From Rhyacichthys aspro (taxonomy: Eukaryota; Chordata; Actinopteri; Gobiiformes; Rhyacichthyidae): a stretch of DNA of 64,000 bases. The translations under genes and the position numbers were made by a program. The notes below the pieces were generated by a model. The model had not been told where the DNA came from. It did no database searches and saw only the letters and a program-made list of their open reading frames with translations. Shown here in pieces: positions 36,780-48,399 of the stretch. Every line of letters begins with the position of its first letter. Within the stretch, counting starts at the first letter, position 1. Location: assembly GCA_036850595.1 (NCBI GenBank), contig CM072148.1, positions 5,383,118-5,447,117 on the forward strand, written 5' to 3'.

Positions 36780-37260
36780 AAGCGTTGTTGTGTTAGCTGC
36801 CGTCACGTCGCGCTCCAGTCCATTGTCAGTAGGTGTCGAGTATCTCAACCATCACAGTCTTCCTCCGCTGCAGTCTGTGCCACGCTGATCGTCTGGCCTT
36901 TAGCTTCCTGGGTGGCAGCGCTGCATCTTTGACCCGCTCCGTCTCCACCTGCTCGACAGCGCTCACCTCCGACAGGCCTCCCAGAACAGAACAGCTCCTC
37001 TGAAAGACAAGCCTCTATTGAATTCTTTATCTCTTTCCTCCTCCCAATTTTTCCTGGGCCTCCGTGTGTCTCTTTTACTCTGCCTGTCCATCTATCACCG
37101 CCAGCTCCTCTCCCAGCTCCTGCGCTCTCATGTCAGCCAGAGGTGAAAGAGGTGTCTTACTGTAAGAAGCGTATTACACACCTCACAGAGAGCTGGAGCT
37201 GTCTGCCGCGATCAGTCGAGGCTTCTGCAGCACAAATACCATCTCCCTGGTCCTCATCTA
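36780..37260. promoter_or_regulatory. Candidate conserved noncoding element
   Basis: Nearly 500 bases of pyrimidine-biased, GC-richer unique sequence in AT-rich surroundings. No coding frame or repeat signature. Motif support is weak, so confidence is low. Confidence 0.25.
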
Positions 37261-37539
37261 TTGTCTGCTTCTCAATGTAACACTCACAAAATGACAATCA
37301 AGACACGGTTCTGTGAAGATAACACTGAAATATCTTCCATTTTTTATGCTGCACTGGCAATGGACTGGAATCAAGACAAGACACAAAACTACTGCAGCTG
37401 CCATGATGTCAAAGAATGGTTTTTCTATTCATTTTTAATGCAATAAAATAATAAACACAATAGCACCTTTGGCAAATACATTTAATTAGATGTGATACAT
37501 TCTGCTTTGATAAATAATTGGATTTGTACTGTGGCCTTA

Positions 37540-37870
37540 AAGGGCAAGTCACAACGACAATTCACAAAATACAAAATAGTGAAGTGCAAAAACAAATCCC
37601 AAAATGCAAAGAAAAATCAAGCGAAACTATAAAAACACAAAATCAATGCCTGAATCAAGAAAAGGGCGGGACCTTTATGCCGGTTTGTGATTGGACAGAG
37701 CAGAACCACTTCCTTATGAAGTGTCTTTGAACAGAAGAAACGAACACAACAAAAATACAAATGATAAAATGGAAGAAATGTCATAGGATTCGCAAAAAAC
37801 GAACATGTTTGCTTGAGAACATTACTATTTTCATTTTGTTTTTCCTTCAGATTTTCATTTTCATCTGAGT
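37540..37870. repeat. A-rich to T-rich switch block, second case
   Basis: The left part is rich in CACAAAATACAAAAT and AAATGCAAAG words, the right part in CATTTTGTTTTTCC and TTTTCATTTTC. The pattern mirrors 26930-27300 and may be the same repeat family. Confidence 0.35.
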
Positions 37871-38439
37871 GAGGATTGTCTGTCACCAACTCAAGAGACT
37901 GCAGTGTTTAGTAACCCGTCATTTACCTGGATTAAATGGAGATGCAGTCAGAGTGGCTGCTTATTTTGTGACCCTTGTATTCCATTTGATTTTGTTGATG
38001 GCTGAAACTCATATTTGACAGTATTAATACATACATTACATGCAAACTTCAATTTATCTGTGCTGCTTTCAAAAAACACCATATTTTGTTTCTTTTCAGC
38101 GGAAGTATTCACAGCACACTCCTGGCACGTTAGACACACAACAGTAGTTTAAACAAATGTAACACTCATTTGTCATTTAATTGGCCGCTCAAGTGTGCCA
38201 CATCAACACAAACTCCAGTGGAAATACCTTTGACACAAACTTTTTGCATGAAATGTCTATGTAAGAAACCAAGATTGTAAAAAAAAATGTCTAAAGTTTT
38301 GGAAATAAAACAATATCGTGACATTGGGGAATAGTGGATTAGCAGTGACTCCTCGGTGATCCTGATTTGTAAATGTATACTGCAGATAACTCCTATTTAT
38401 ACTAATATAAACTGTTTTGTACATTTTACAACTTTCACT

Positions 38440-39060
38440 CTTTATTAAAAAAGCAGCTGCTAATGAGCTCAAAAAGCCGCTGCTGTAAACGGACTCTTTG
38501 CGTCATGTTTGCTTTAAAATTCATCTGGGAAACAAAAAGCACAACTCTGTTTTCAGTCTTGATTTACGGCGCTCCCGCTCCCCTCAGGAGCCAGCTCTGT
38601 ACAAGCGCGGTCACATTTCATTAAAGCTCTGTTTAACATGCAACATTCTTAACAGGCTCATTGTAACTTTGTGTGTGTTCGATCCCTTTATGTGCCTGAT
38701 CAAAAAGGGACTGTGTGCCCACGCCGAAGGAAGCGAGACGGTCTCTACACATGTAATCCTTGTCAATGAATTTAGGCAATCCTTTTTTTTTAATGAATAT
38801 TTCAGCAGTGATTGCAGTCGGCTACTAGTGCGAGTCTCTCTTTTTCACAGCTCCCCGCGCTCCTAAGCGAATCACTCATCTAATGATTTAATTAATAGCA
38901 TTGTATCCACAGATGAAAAGCTTATATTTAATCAGCAAAATGGAGCGAGCCGAGATCAGGGGGCCTTGCATGTCATCAAAAAACGCGCTGGAGGTCCCAC
39001 TTGCTCACTAAGCCACTACTGCAGGCCCTGGGACACCCATACTTAATTGAGAGTTAATAA
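38440..39060. promoter_or_regulatory. Candidate conserved noncoding element
   Basis: Unique sequence with TTTAATTAAT at 38887-38896, TATTTAATCAGC near 38925 and CTTAATTGAGAG near 39043. It is interleaved with CpG-containing segments (CTCCCGCTCC, AAACGCGCTGG). The clustered homeodomain cores between non-repetitive GC patches are the best support. Confidence 0.45.
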
Positions 39061-39148
39061 ATAAATGTGGTTAGAGTATTCCCTTGATCCGGCCCCCTCA
39101 GAGCTGTGTGTGCTCCGACGCAGACAGGCGCTGGCCCACTCCCCGTGC

Positions 39149-39251
39149 CCCTGCACCCCTGCACCCTCCACCCCTGCACCCTGCACCCTCCACCCCTGCA
39201 CCCTGCACCCCTGCACCCTGCACCCTCCACCCCTGCACCACTGCACCCAGC
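39149..39251. repeat. CCCTGCACCCTGCACC minisatellite
   Basis: Imperfect tandem units of CCCTGCA and CCCTCCA, 6-7 bases each, over about 100 bases at the edge of a candidate regulatory element. The repetitive frames it opens on both strands (for example GCRVQG on the minus strand) are artefacts of the periodicity. Confidence 0.85.
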
Positions 39252-40307
39252 ACCCTGCCAAGGTACAGCCCAATAGAGGAGAGCCAAAAACAGGGTTATT
39301 TACCTGAGATCCTCCGTGTGTCGCTGCTGCAGACATATGTTAGATCCCTGGACGACTGGTCCCTGAATGCATCGCCTTCTTCAGTTTTAGCCACAATTTG
39401 AGTCTTCATTTAGTGAATAATGCATGCACTTATTTTATTTGAATAAGTACTGATTCATAATGCCAAATAATATAGTGTAATACCTTATAGTGAAGAGAAA
39501 AGTGACATAACTACTATTGATTGTATTGCATTGATTAAATAATAAATCATCATTAACATAGTACATACACAAATAACGTTTATATCATGTATAAAATGTT
39601 AAAAACATGTTGAAATGCTCACCCATATTCCAAATTATGATATGACAGTTTACAACAAAGGCTAAAGTAGTAAAAATTACATGCATTAAAAAATAAAAAA
39701 AAAAAAAAACTACAAAAAGTCATTCAACCATAAATGTGTGAACAATGTGTGAATGTTCGTCTGCCGTGTGTCAATGTCATGAATCCTGTTAGGTTTCTTG
39801 TTTGTTCTGGAAATACACTTTGAAAACTTAATAATAAAATACAATAGTTATAAAGTAATAATGCATAAAATAATACAACTATTGTAAGTGTCTATGCAAA
39901 TATAGATTTAATCGAAACCTTTCAGGAACAATGTCCAAACACAAACATTGTGGGTTTGTGCAAATGATCATTTCAATCATAAGTGACAGGCTGACCTATT
40001 GACCTTTGATACATGTTTAATAAAGTTTATTACATCTCTTTTGTTCCAAAGTATGACTGATTTAAAAACAACTCGGTTCTTTAATTACAAACAATACACT
40101 CATGCACTAAAGAGTCAAAGGAAGAAGTGACACTGTTGACTGGAAGCCGCTCTGCTGTTTTTAAAATCTTTTCTGGGCTTTTTTGTTTTGTACTACATCT
40201 GCCTGTATGAGTGCAGGAAACATGGAGTGTGTGTGTTTAGCTAAGCAGGGCCAGCCCCTGGTCCATTGCCCATCATTTATTGATAAAGGCCCATGAAAAT
40301 GCGGGTG
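39252..40307. other. AT-rich intergenic stretch, no gene seen
   Basis: Contains one POU octamer at 39894-39901 and a poly(A) run near 39695. No gene. Confidence 0.5.
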
Positions 40308-40327
40308 AAAAAAAAAAAAAAAAAAAA
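40308..40327 (+). repeat. Poly(A) run
   Basis: About 20 adenines. No retro-element body was recognised to its left. Confidence 0.7.
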
Positions 40328-40339
40328 CCTAATGAAATT

Positions 40340-41060
40340 ATCAGCGTTGTTGAATTAATGATGAATGGGAATAAGAAAAGGCTGGGCTCTCAGTGGAGCT
40401 GGAGAGGAGCGCGCTTCATTAGCCATGCAGTCTCATCACATCCTCTTTTGGAGCGGCAGACACTGGGGCTCTCCACTCTCCGCTCACCGCCAGGACCTGC
40501 CACTGGATCCCATTCAAAAAACTCCCTCCGCACAGATTTCTCTTCAAATTCCCTGCGTTTTTTCCCTCTGACTTCACCTGCCGCCCCCATCTGCATCGCT
40601 TTCAAAGGACAGCAACTCTTTTGTGGCTAATTTGATTTCTCTCACTTCCTGGAGATGAAGAGAGTGATCCTGGAGGCAGTCGTGGTCAGGGAGCACACCT
40701 CGCCCTGTTTCGTCTTCTTTTTTTTTGTTCTTAACTCCCTCCTGACCGACTCTCTGTGGATACCATTCCTGATTCTGCACATGCAAATGAAATGGAGGGG
40801 GTTTGGATCACCACCCCTCCTCCTCTTCCTCCTCTCGTCTTCTTCTTCTTCTTCTTCTGGAGTTCCCTGGGTGAAAGGGGAGTGGGCTGGCGAGCCGCGG
40901 CATGCTGAGAGAGTGCGAGCATGGGGTCTCATTAGGTAAGCAGAGGCCAGGGCAGCAGGGCTTCACCCGGACACTGATTATTCCAACGGCAATATCAGGA
41001 GGATCACTTGAGCTATCTTACCTGATTAGAGCCATATAGACTCCAGGTTCACGGCCTCAT
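40340..41060. promoter_or_regulatory. Candidate conserved noncoding element with octamer
   Basis: A unique block with the POU octamer ATGCAAAT at 40791-40798, CTCATTAGG at 40928-40936 and CTGATTATTCC. A (TCT)n microsatellite at 40838-40858 interrupts it. Open frames of up to 116 codons here lack family features. Confidence 0.4.
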
Positions 41061-41899
41061 TTGACTCTTCTCCGGCTGACGATGAAATCCCTTTGAATTA
41101 ATATACTTTACATCATTTGTTATATCCTTGAGAATACAAACTGTTGCCTGCTTTGCTAAAGATGCCATTTTGTTGCACTGAATACGTCACAGGACTTAAA
41201 AAGTTTACTCTTGGCCGTACTGTTATATTACTATTTTAGATGACTATTTCTATGTAAGTACCAGCAGAGGGAGTCAAGAGCTACCTCAGTGTTAAGCCTG
41301 CTATTGCCACAAACCAAACTACTTCACACGAGCTAGCAAACCATAATATAGCAGCTTGAACAGAAATTTTCCTTCAACCAAAATCTTACCTTTCCTATGT
41401 GCTGCTGCTATGAGAAAAAAAAATATTATCACATGAACTTCAACTTCTATTTGTGTTTAAACAAGGAAATAGTATCAGTATTTTGTGTACACTACTCCCC
41501 CTGCTGACGATTGACTATTACTGATGTTAAAACAACATATTGCCCTTTTTGTATTTTAATAAAGAACTGTAGTGATTGGATACTGTCAGCGTAAGGCCTT
41601 CTTGATTCTTTCATCTCTTTACAACTAGACTCAGTGACGGCGTTTTATCAAAGCTTCACGTGGATCATTTTAAATGTTCTTGTCCGTGGTTTTGTAGATC
41701 GCCAGGCCACACACATGAGCCACACTCATAAAAAACTGATGACGCCTGACGACAAACACCGGGCTCCGTAGTTTACATGGTAATCTGATCTGAGCCTGAC
41801 TCAATTATTTAATAACAACACCACAGACTATCATTAAAACAAATTGTGCGCGTCGGCAGGTCACAGGTGTAACGTCGACTGTGTTTGAAGTCTAGACCC
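41061..41899. other. Intergenic stretch, no gene seen
   Basis: AT-rich, with the last 200 bases grading into the next GC-richer island. Nothing recognised. Confidence 0.5.
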
Positions 41900-42260
41900 C
41901 GCCCCTTTAAACCCCCTCCTCCGCCCCCTGCACCTATTCCTTATGAATTGGCTGAATTGATCCTCATACAAATTAGGCCTCCTCCTCAAAGGGCTCCATC
42001 AATACATCGACTCCTTTTATGAGGGTCATCAAACAGCCATTACTGGGCGTCGGGGGGTCCCGTTCGGGGAGGGGCTGCCCAGGGTGACTGATGAGCCGGA
42101 TGGGGAGGCTACAGGGCTCGTCGGGGAGGAAAAAGAACAGTGGGCCTCTGGCTGAGAGACACGGGGAAAGGAAGGAGGGGGTTATTGACGCGCACATTCA
42201 TTAGTTAAGCACAGGCCAATGTGTTTATAGAGCAACAGAGCAGCAGCTATTACATTATTC
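41900..42260. promoter_or_regulatory. Candidate conserved noncoding element
   Basis: A GC-rich centre (about 42040-42180) between AT-containing shoulders. The left shoulder has TATGAATTGGCTGAATTGATCC and the right one has CATTCATTAGTTAAGC followed by GTGTTTATAGAG. This is unlike the flanks and non-repetitive. Confidence 0.4.
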
Positions 42261-43289
42261 TTCTGCTATGAGGAAAAAAAAAATCAAATAGAAAGACATC
42301 AATTGAAAAAACAATGTCCCGTTTAATTGTTCTTGGATTGCATTGTCTAATTAAAGTGAGGTATGCCTTTCAATGTCATTAGATATAAACAGAAAAAATG
42401 TAAAATCACATGCATTAATGACTTGTGCTTTAATAAACACTTTGGATTGTGCACTTGTTCTTTGAGAATAACCCCTAAAGAGACGGGTATGTATGCAGTG
42501 ATGTGTCCAGAGAGTGGCATATGCTACAAAAACAGAGACAAAAAAGAACAAACAAAGTTGTCTTTCTATATGAAATAAAACTTAGATGTGTTGCCAAGGA
42601 TTCATGTAAAGAGAAAGTCTGGTGTGTGGCAAGAGGCTGGAAGTATAGACATATGCAGCTGCAGTAAGTATTAGACTGCTTCCACTTGCTTTTATACAGA
42701 GCTTCACCAATATTCTACAGTTTAAGGATGCCACAAGTTTTGCTTTTGTTTAATGCAATGAGGACCATACATTCTACTCTCTTCTTTACATTAATTATTG
42801 GCATCCAAGTTTGTAAAAGTCAGCTTCAAATACGATTTAAATCTTATATGAGTAAACACAGCTGGGGTAGGCTCCAGAAGAAAATGAGTGAAAAAGGTTA
42901 AAAAGGCTCTATTTTATGTCTACTGCTAAACTCAGGCCTCATCCTGTCTTTGGCCTGTTGAGAGAGAAATATATGTGGTGTTAGACTGGTTTATAAAAAG
43001 TATAATGCGCATATTTTCAAATGTAGATTTCATATTTTTGTGCTGATAAAGATACTAAACACGTACCAAAACATTACGTTTCATTATGTAACTATGAGCT
43101 TTGCAAAATTAACAACAAATGAGAAAATGCAGGAGCGTTGAAAGTGTGATTTGTTTTCGATATTGTTACAAAGGTGATAACTAATTATTTCTTCAGACAT
43201 CACAAAACTCAGCTGCTAAACTCACTCATGACTCATAATCCTGCAATTACAAACAATCACACTGCTTAAAATGTTGAATGTTTTCGGTC
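42261..43289. other. AT-rich intergenic stretch, no gene seen
   Basis: Short frames only. No repeats or RNA genes recognised. Confidence 0.5.
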
Positions 43290-44020
43290 TGACAAGAAAG
43301 ACAAACGTTGAACTGCGTCGGAAAAGTAAGCCCTGGAGAATTCCCCATCACCGCTCTCAGGTATTACCCAACGATGTTTGACTGTGAGGAGAGACGCAGC
43401 AGGATGTAAACAAACTGTCAAACACCGGCTTCAAGAAGTGTCACAAGTTCAGACTTTTCAATTACCGCAGCTTTCATTCGCACGCCGGCCTCCCCCGACT
43501 GATTCAAATGCACCGTTTTAAGTCTAATTGTTGAAGAATACGGTGTTTTATGTTGCTGCAATGGTAATAACTAATGAAAGATGCATAAAATTTGCATACA
43601 TTTCCGAGACCAAGAGAATATCTGATCATTGTGCCATGGAGAATTGCTCTAAGTTAGGAAGTTAATTTCATTATCTCCTCCTCCTCGTTTAAAGCGCGCC
43701 ACTTTACAATAATTGGAAAACAGAATAAAAGATTAGCTTTTGACTGGATGACGGGCGTTAATAAAGTGTGATGGAATGTGGAGTGTTACGGAGCGGGTAC
43801 CAATTACAGCAGCCCGTGTGAGCCGGGGAAGCGCTGGTGGTGGCGGCGGAGTCTCTTCATGGGCGAACAGTTCCATGAGGGAGTCACTGTGGGGACCTCT
43901 GCTCCGGCGGTGGCTAATTGTACATTCTGCTTGAGTCGACGGAGAGCACTTTCACCCGCGCCTTTTCAGTTAAAAAAGTCCAGCGGAGTGGAAATGCGGA
44001 GATAAAATTCATAAAAGGAG
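43290..44020. promoter_or_regulatory. Candidate conserved noncoding element with double POU site
   Basis: ATGCATAAAATTTGCATA at 43581-43598 combines an ATGCAT half with a full reverse octamer, a layout POU dimers can use. GGTAATAACTAATGAAAG precedes it, and CATTATCTCC (GATA) and GTCTAATTG are nearby. The 3' third is GC-rich. It is long, unique and non-coding, one of the strongest enhancer candidates in the window. Confidence 0.45.
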
Positions 44021-44991
44021 AAGCTCGAGATACTTTGTGCAGATATTACAAAGTACTTGGGCTTATGTGAAAAAGCATTAAAGTTGCTTTTATGGAATAG
44101 TGAATAATGTGATGCCGTCATTTTTATGGAACGTGAACCTAATGAAACTGGAGTAACTTTTGTGACTTCACATTAACCCAGTTATGACCTCCATCCCGGT
44201 TGTAGCCAGCAAAAATAAATCTTATTCATTTCCCTGAGAGATAAAGACGAGTATTCTAGTTTCTACTACATATTGTGTGTGGAACTTTTAGATTTTTTTA
44301 CATGAATTTCAGAATGGGAGAAGATTAAAAGGCCGTTAAAAAGAAAAACTAAAAAACTTTTCAATATGGCGACACCCACTGTGTAAAATGTGAGGACGGT
44401 GCCTGCAATAAAAACAATCATGTCACATATGCGTCCATAGTGAGATATCAGAAGACCTACTTCAGAAAATCATATCCAAAAGTTGTATGTTTATGAGCCA
44501 GCCTCCACCATTACTTCCTCTTGTGTTTAATATTTGGTTCAACAGGGTTCAGATCTCGTTTGAGTTTTGGTGTTTTGTGGATACATGCAGATTATCGCAG
44601 GCTTAAAATTGCTGTTGAGCAGTAATGTTAGCAACAGAAGACATGCTAAATAGTTTTATGAATGCATCAACTTTGCTAGAACAGCATAAGAGAAGGAGCA
44701 CTTGAGTTAAAACTGGGATTATGTTCTTGTTGTTGTAGTTAAATGGTCCATGAGATTAATGGTGACACTGGAATCTTTCTCTTATTGTTCTCTTAGTTTT
44801 ATTTATGATATTGGACAAATTGGACAGATTTATTGACAGACAGAAACAGGATACTTACAGGAACAAAAATATCAAAGACCAATTTGGAGGCTGCCATAGA
44901 ACAGAATAATACAAAAGATGCACATATAAACTTAAACCATAACATCATTAGGATCAAATAAAGTGTGATTGATTAATCTAACTAAAGCCTA
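44021..44991. other. AT-rich intergenic stretch, no gene seen
   Basis: No recognisable gene, repeat end or RNA. Confidence 0.5.
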
Positions 44992-45008
44992 CAGTAACAC
45001 AAGTCAAA

Positions 45009-45182
45009 CTCAAGGCCCAGGGGCAAATGCAGCCCTTCAATACATTTAGAAGGTGATAGTTTGGGATATTTAGGTTTGAATTGGATTTGAACTGTTTTTT
45101 TCAAATCCAATTCAAACCTAAATATCCAAAACTATCACCTTCTAAATGTATTGAAGGGCTGCATTTGCCCCTGGGCCTTGAG
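45009..45182. repeat. Near-perfect inverted repeat, 83-bp arms
   Basis: Arms 45009-45091 and 45100-45182 are reverse complements with a single mismatch and an 8-base loop. The outer part of the arm is the hAT-terminus-like CTCAAGGCCCAGGGGCAAAT sequence. The inner end (GGTTTGAATTGGATTTGAA) resembles the unit of the tandem array that follows. Confidence 0.95.
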
Positions 45183-45214
45183 ATGGATTTGATTTTTGCT
45201 ACAAAGATAAATAA

Positions 45215-45506
45215 AATCTGTTCAAATCCATCTACAACCTGTTCAAATCTGACTAAAATCTGTTCAAATCCATCTACAACCTGTTCAAATCTGACTAAAA
45301 CCTTTTCAAATCCATCTACAGCCTGTTCAAATCTGACTAAAACCTGTTCAAACCTGACTAAAACCTGTTCAAATCTTACTAAAACCTGTTCAAATCTGAC
45401 TAAAACCTTTTTAAATCCATCTAAAACCTTTTCAAATCCAATTAAAACCTGTTCAAATCTTATAAAAAACCTGTTCAAATCTTATAAAAAACCTCTTCAA
45501 ACTTAA
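45215..45506. repeat. 21-bp tandem array (about 14 units)
   Basis: The unit is roughly CTGTTCAAATCTGACTAAAAC with substitutions. Because 21 is a multiple of 3, the array stays open in frames on both strands, giving heptads such as FEQVLVR on the minus strand and CSNLTKT on the plus strand. These look like coiled coil but are repeat artefacts. Confidence 0.9.
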
Positions 45507-45567
45507 CTAAAAGATGAAATATCACATTCTAAATTGTATAAAAGCTTCTGAATGTTGGAGACCACTG

Positions 45568-46479
45568 CTTCACGGGGGCAGTTGTTGTGGGCGTGGGCTG
45601 AATAAAGGAAAAGCATGACACCAGCTTGTTCCTAATTCCTGTGGGTCAGCCTCATCCCTCACGGTGTCAGAGCCGTCACATTAACCACATCAGTCACAGC
45701 AGCTATGTCTGTTTGCACTTGTCTGTACATGGGACACTAGATACAAATACATAAATAGATATACTCTGTAGTACTGTAGTAAAGCAATATGTTGTAATGT
45801 TAAAAAGCATATTAATCAAAATTAGCAAGGTTAAAACTGAGAAAGCAATATCTATTTTTTATTTTTTTTATTTTTTGTGTGTAAGCAGTGCTCTATCATG
45901 TTAGCATCAGATGAAAACTGTAACTGCACCAATAACAGGTTAGCATTCAGGAATAGTGCTGTTTGCTATCTATTCATTTAGATGCACTAACGCCATTAGT
46001 TTATCCCTAATGGGGTTTGCACAGCCTCCAGTCTGTCTACTATTTTATCAAATAAAGACAAAAAAACAAACACAAAAAACAAACTCCTAAAAAATAAACA
46101 AAGTTTGGTCAAGAAAAAATAAAACAAAAAACAACTTAAGACACATTACAATTAATAGGCAATGGCACAGTAGTCCTTCATTATTACTTTATATATTTCC
46201 TAACAGTGGGGCAGATGGAGCTTATATAAAAGCTGTCACACAGAGCACTGCAACAAATAAAAAACAGAACAAATGTTAATTATTTTGCTGACTCCAAACT
46301 ATTAAACCATAAAAATCAGCTGTTTTAAACCCACTTGATCTTCCCTCTCTTCCATAATTGGGCATAACTGAGATTTAAGTAGGACACAGTGGAAGGAAGT
46401 GTAACACGCGCTCTCACCTAAACAGGTAGAAACCCCAGCCTCATCAAAAACAACGCGCTTGTCCCTTTGTTGTCAGACT
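45568..46479. other. AT-rich intergenic stretch, no gene seen
   Basis: A-rich segment near 46060-46130. No gene. Confidence 0.5.
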
Positions 46480-46760
46480 CTTCATACAGAAATTGCATAT
46501 TCATGGGGCTGTATTTAAGGCGTTTCTGCTGGCATAAGCAGGCAGCGCAGCGGCAGCGCTCCAATGGCTGTCGTTTTCTGCTAGTCTCTGCCACTTAACC
46601 CGCCTCGTCGCTGAAGAACATGGCACCTTGTTTTTTGATGCTTATCGTTACTTCTTGCCGTAGAATCTAGTTTAATGGTGGCTCCGAGGCCTGTGCTAAC
46701 ACCCCCCATTATTAGAGACTAAAGAGCTGGATGTGCACTTACTGAGATCACCTGGTTTTG
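46480..46760. promoter_or_regulatory. Candidate conserved noncoding element
   Basis: ATTGCATATTCAT at 46492-46504 is a POU-like composite. A GCAGCGCAGCGGCAGCG patch and CCATTATTAGAGAC follow. Unique, GC-richer and non-coding. Confidence 0.4.
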
Positions 46761-48399
46761 TTGTAGGTGGCAGTGGACAAATAGGACTAGTGATGTTTAC
46801 TGCAATAAAATAGAGCAGCTCCAGGTTCACAGATAAAGGAGCCTTTCACATCTTGAACTTAAATAATGGTCTTTATTTATGCCTTTTTATTTATTACTTT
46901 TAGATTATTTCTTGCGATGTAAATTCTCTAAAAGAAATGATCAAGGCCCAAATCAAAAATGTGTTCACAGAGTAATTTTTTTCATGTAATAAACTTGCAG
47001 CAAGGTTGACTTTATATTGACCATTTATTTTAATCCGTTGCCTGGTTTTTATTCACAGTTTAGTGATGCTTTTTAAGAAATATTTCAATTCTGTGTAAAA
47101 GGGTTATTAGAGTGAGATTTAACAGAATGACTTTTTGTCCTGTTTTTCCACATGTTTTTTACATACATTATGCTGAAAATGGCCAAACTGTGCATCCAAC
47201 AACAAACACATTAAAGTGTACTGTCATTTACCAAGATTGGACAATGTGAACAAGGATTGTGATAGGCCTATTTTTGTGCAGAATAATGTAATCATATTCC
47301 ATGTAATCATGATGTTCTCAGTGGTTCCTGAATGTAAATCTGAATGAATATATTGTAAAAGTGAGTTCCCGACCATGTCCGTACACTTATGTCACACAGA
47401 AGGAGAAACAAACAGCCGAACCCTCTTTAGTCGTCTTTATCCCTGTTCACCAGTCGACTCGTGTTGTTTTGTTTCTCTTCTCGAGTATTATCCACCTGCT
47501 GTCAAGCCTCTTTGATCCTCACTAGATTCAACATTTGCCGTTTCCATCAAATCTTGTTTTTGGGAGAGCTGCCAATAAAACCGGGCTTTTGAGGGTGATA
47601 TCCCAGACCTGCAGGACAGGGACCAGACGCCCCCTCCCACTCACACAGACACACACACACAGACACACACAAACACACAGATCTGTTTCTCTGTACCTTG
47701 GGCCAAACAATCACAGGATTTATTGATTTGAGAAACGTTATATGAGACTGATCTGACCTCAGACCAGTGATTCTAAACAAAACTCAACCAGGCAGTGCTA
47801 CAATGATTCTGAGCAAGCATCACGTATGACCCATGTATGACATCAAACATGTTTAGTAAGATCTTATGATTCTCAACAGGCGAGGTATGTTGAGGTGGTG
47901 GATGGGTCCACAAAACCTAGGACTTTTCCACAGATTTTTACATTTCACTTTCATTCACATTTCTGATTGGAGTAAAAGGAAATAAATCATTTTTATGAAC
48001 ATAAATATCTTTTCATATGTACGTTTTGGTTTGAAAAGTTTACAAGTCAACTATTTATCATATTTTTAAAACTTTTTATATCTCACACAGGCCTTATTTT
48101 ACCCTCAAAATGCCACAAAAGATGTTGAATATGTGCAACAAACAATTTTTCTTTTCTTGAAAATTTTTCATGTATTGTTATTGTGCAAGATGCAAGATTT
48201 GCAAGATTTTTAATCAAGGAAGTTTAACCCAAACCTAACCATTAAAGTCACTTTCAATGTTCAAACTTAAAAGCACTAAAACAAGTGTTTGCTTTTCTTT
48301 TTTTTTGTCTGTAAAAGTTATTTCTATGCATTATGTAAGTAAACAGGGTTGGATTAGTTTCACCATAATTTCTGCGTGCTTACATGTGTAATTTACTTA
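46761..48399. other. AT-rich intergenic stretch with CA repeat, no gene seen
   Basis: Imperfect (CA)n at 47641-47680. A CpG-poor GC patch lies around 47580-47640. Short direct GCAAGAT repeats near 48190. Confidence 0.5.

Larger units (their letters stand above)
44992..45567. mobile_element. Probable non-autonomous hAT-like element
   Basis: The left end CAGTAACACAAGTCAAACTC leads into AAGGCCCAGGGGCAAATGCAG, the usual look of hAT-type termini (CAGGGGTGTCAAACTCAAGGCCC...). The right end reads TGTTGGAGACCACTG, whose reverse complement starts CAGTGGTCTCC. The interior holds an 83-bp-arm hairpin and a 21-bp tandem array, with no transposase. No matching 8-bp target duplication was found, so the borders are provisional. 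Confidence 0.5.

Noticed and set aside
39043..39401. Several Cys/Pro/Gly-rich frames
   Set aside because: Translation of the CCCTGCACC minisatellite in different phases.
40731..40932. Lys/Glu-rich frames on the minus strand
   Set aside because: Come from the TCT microsatellite and its flanks.
45081..45506. Opposing 141- and 125-codon frames with heptad repeats (CSNLTKT / FEQVLVR)
   Set aside because: Produced by a 21-bp tandem array. No real protein is implied.
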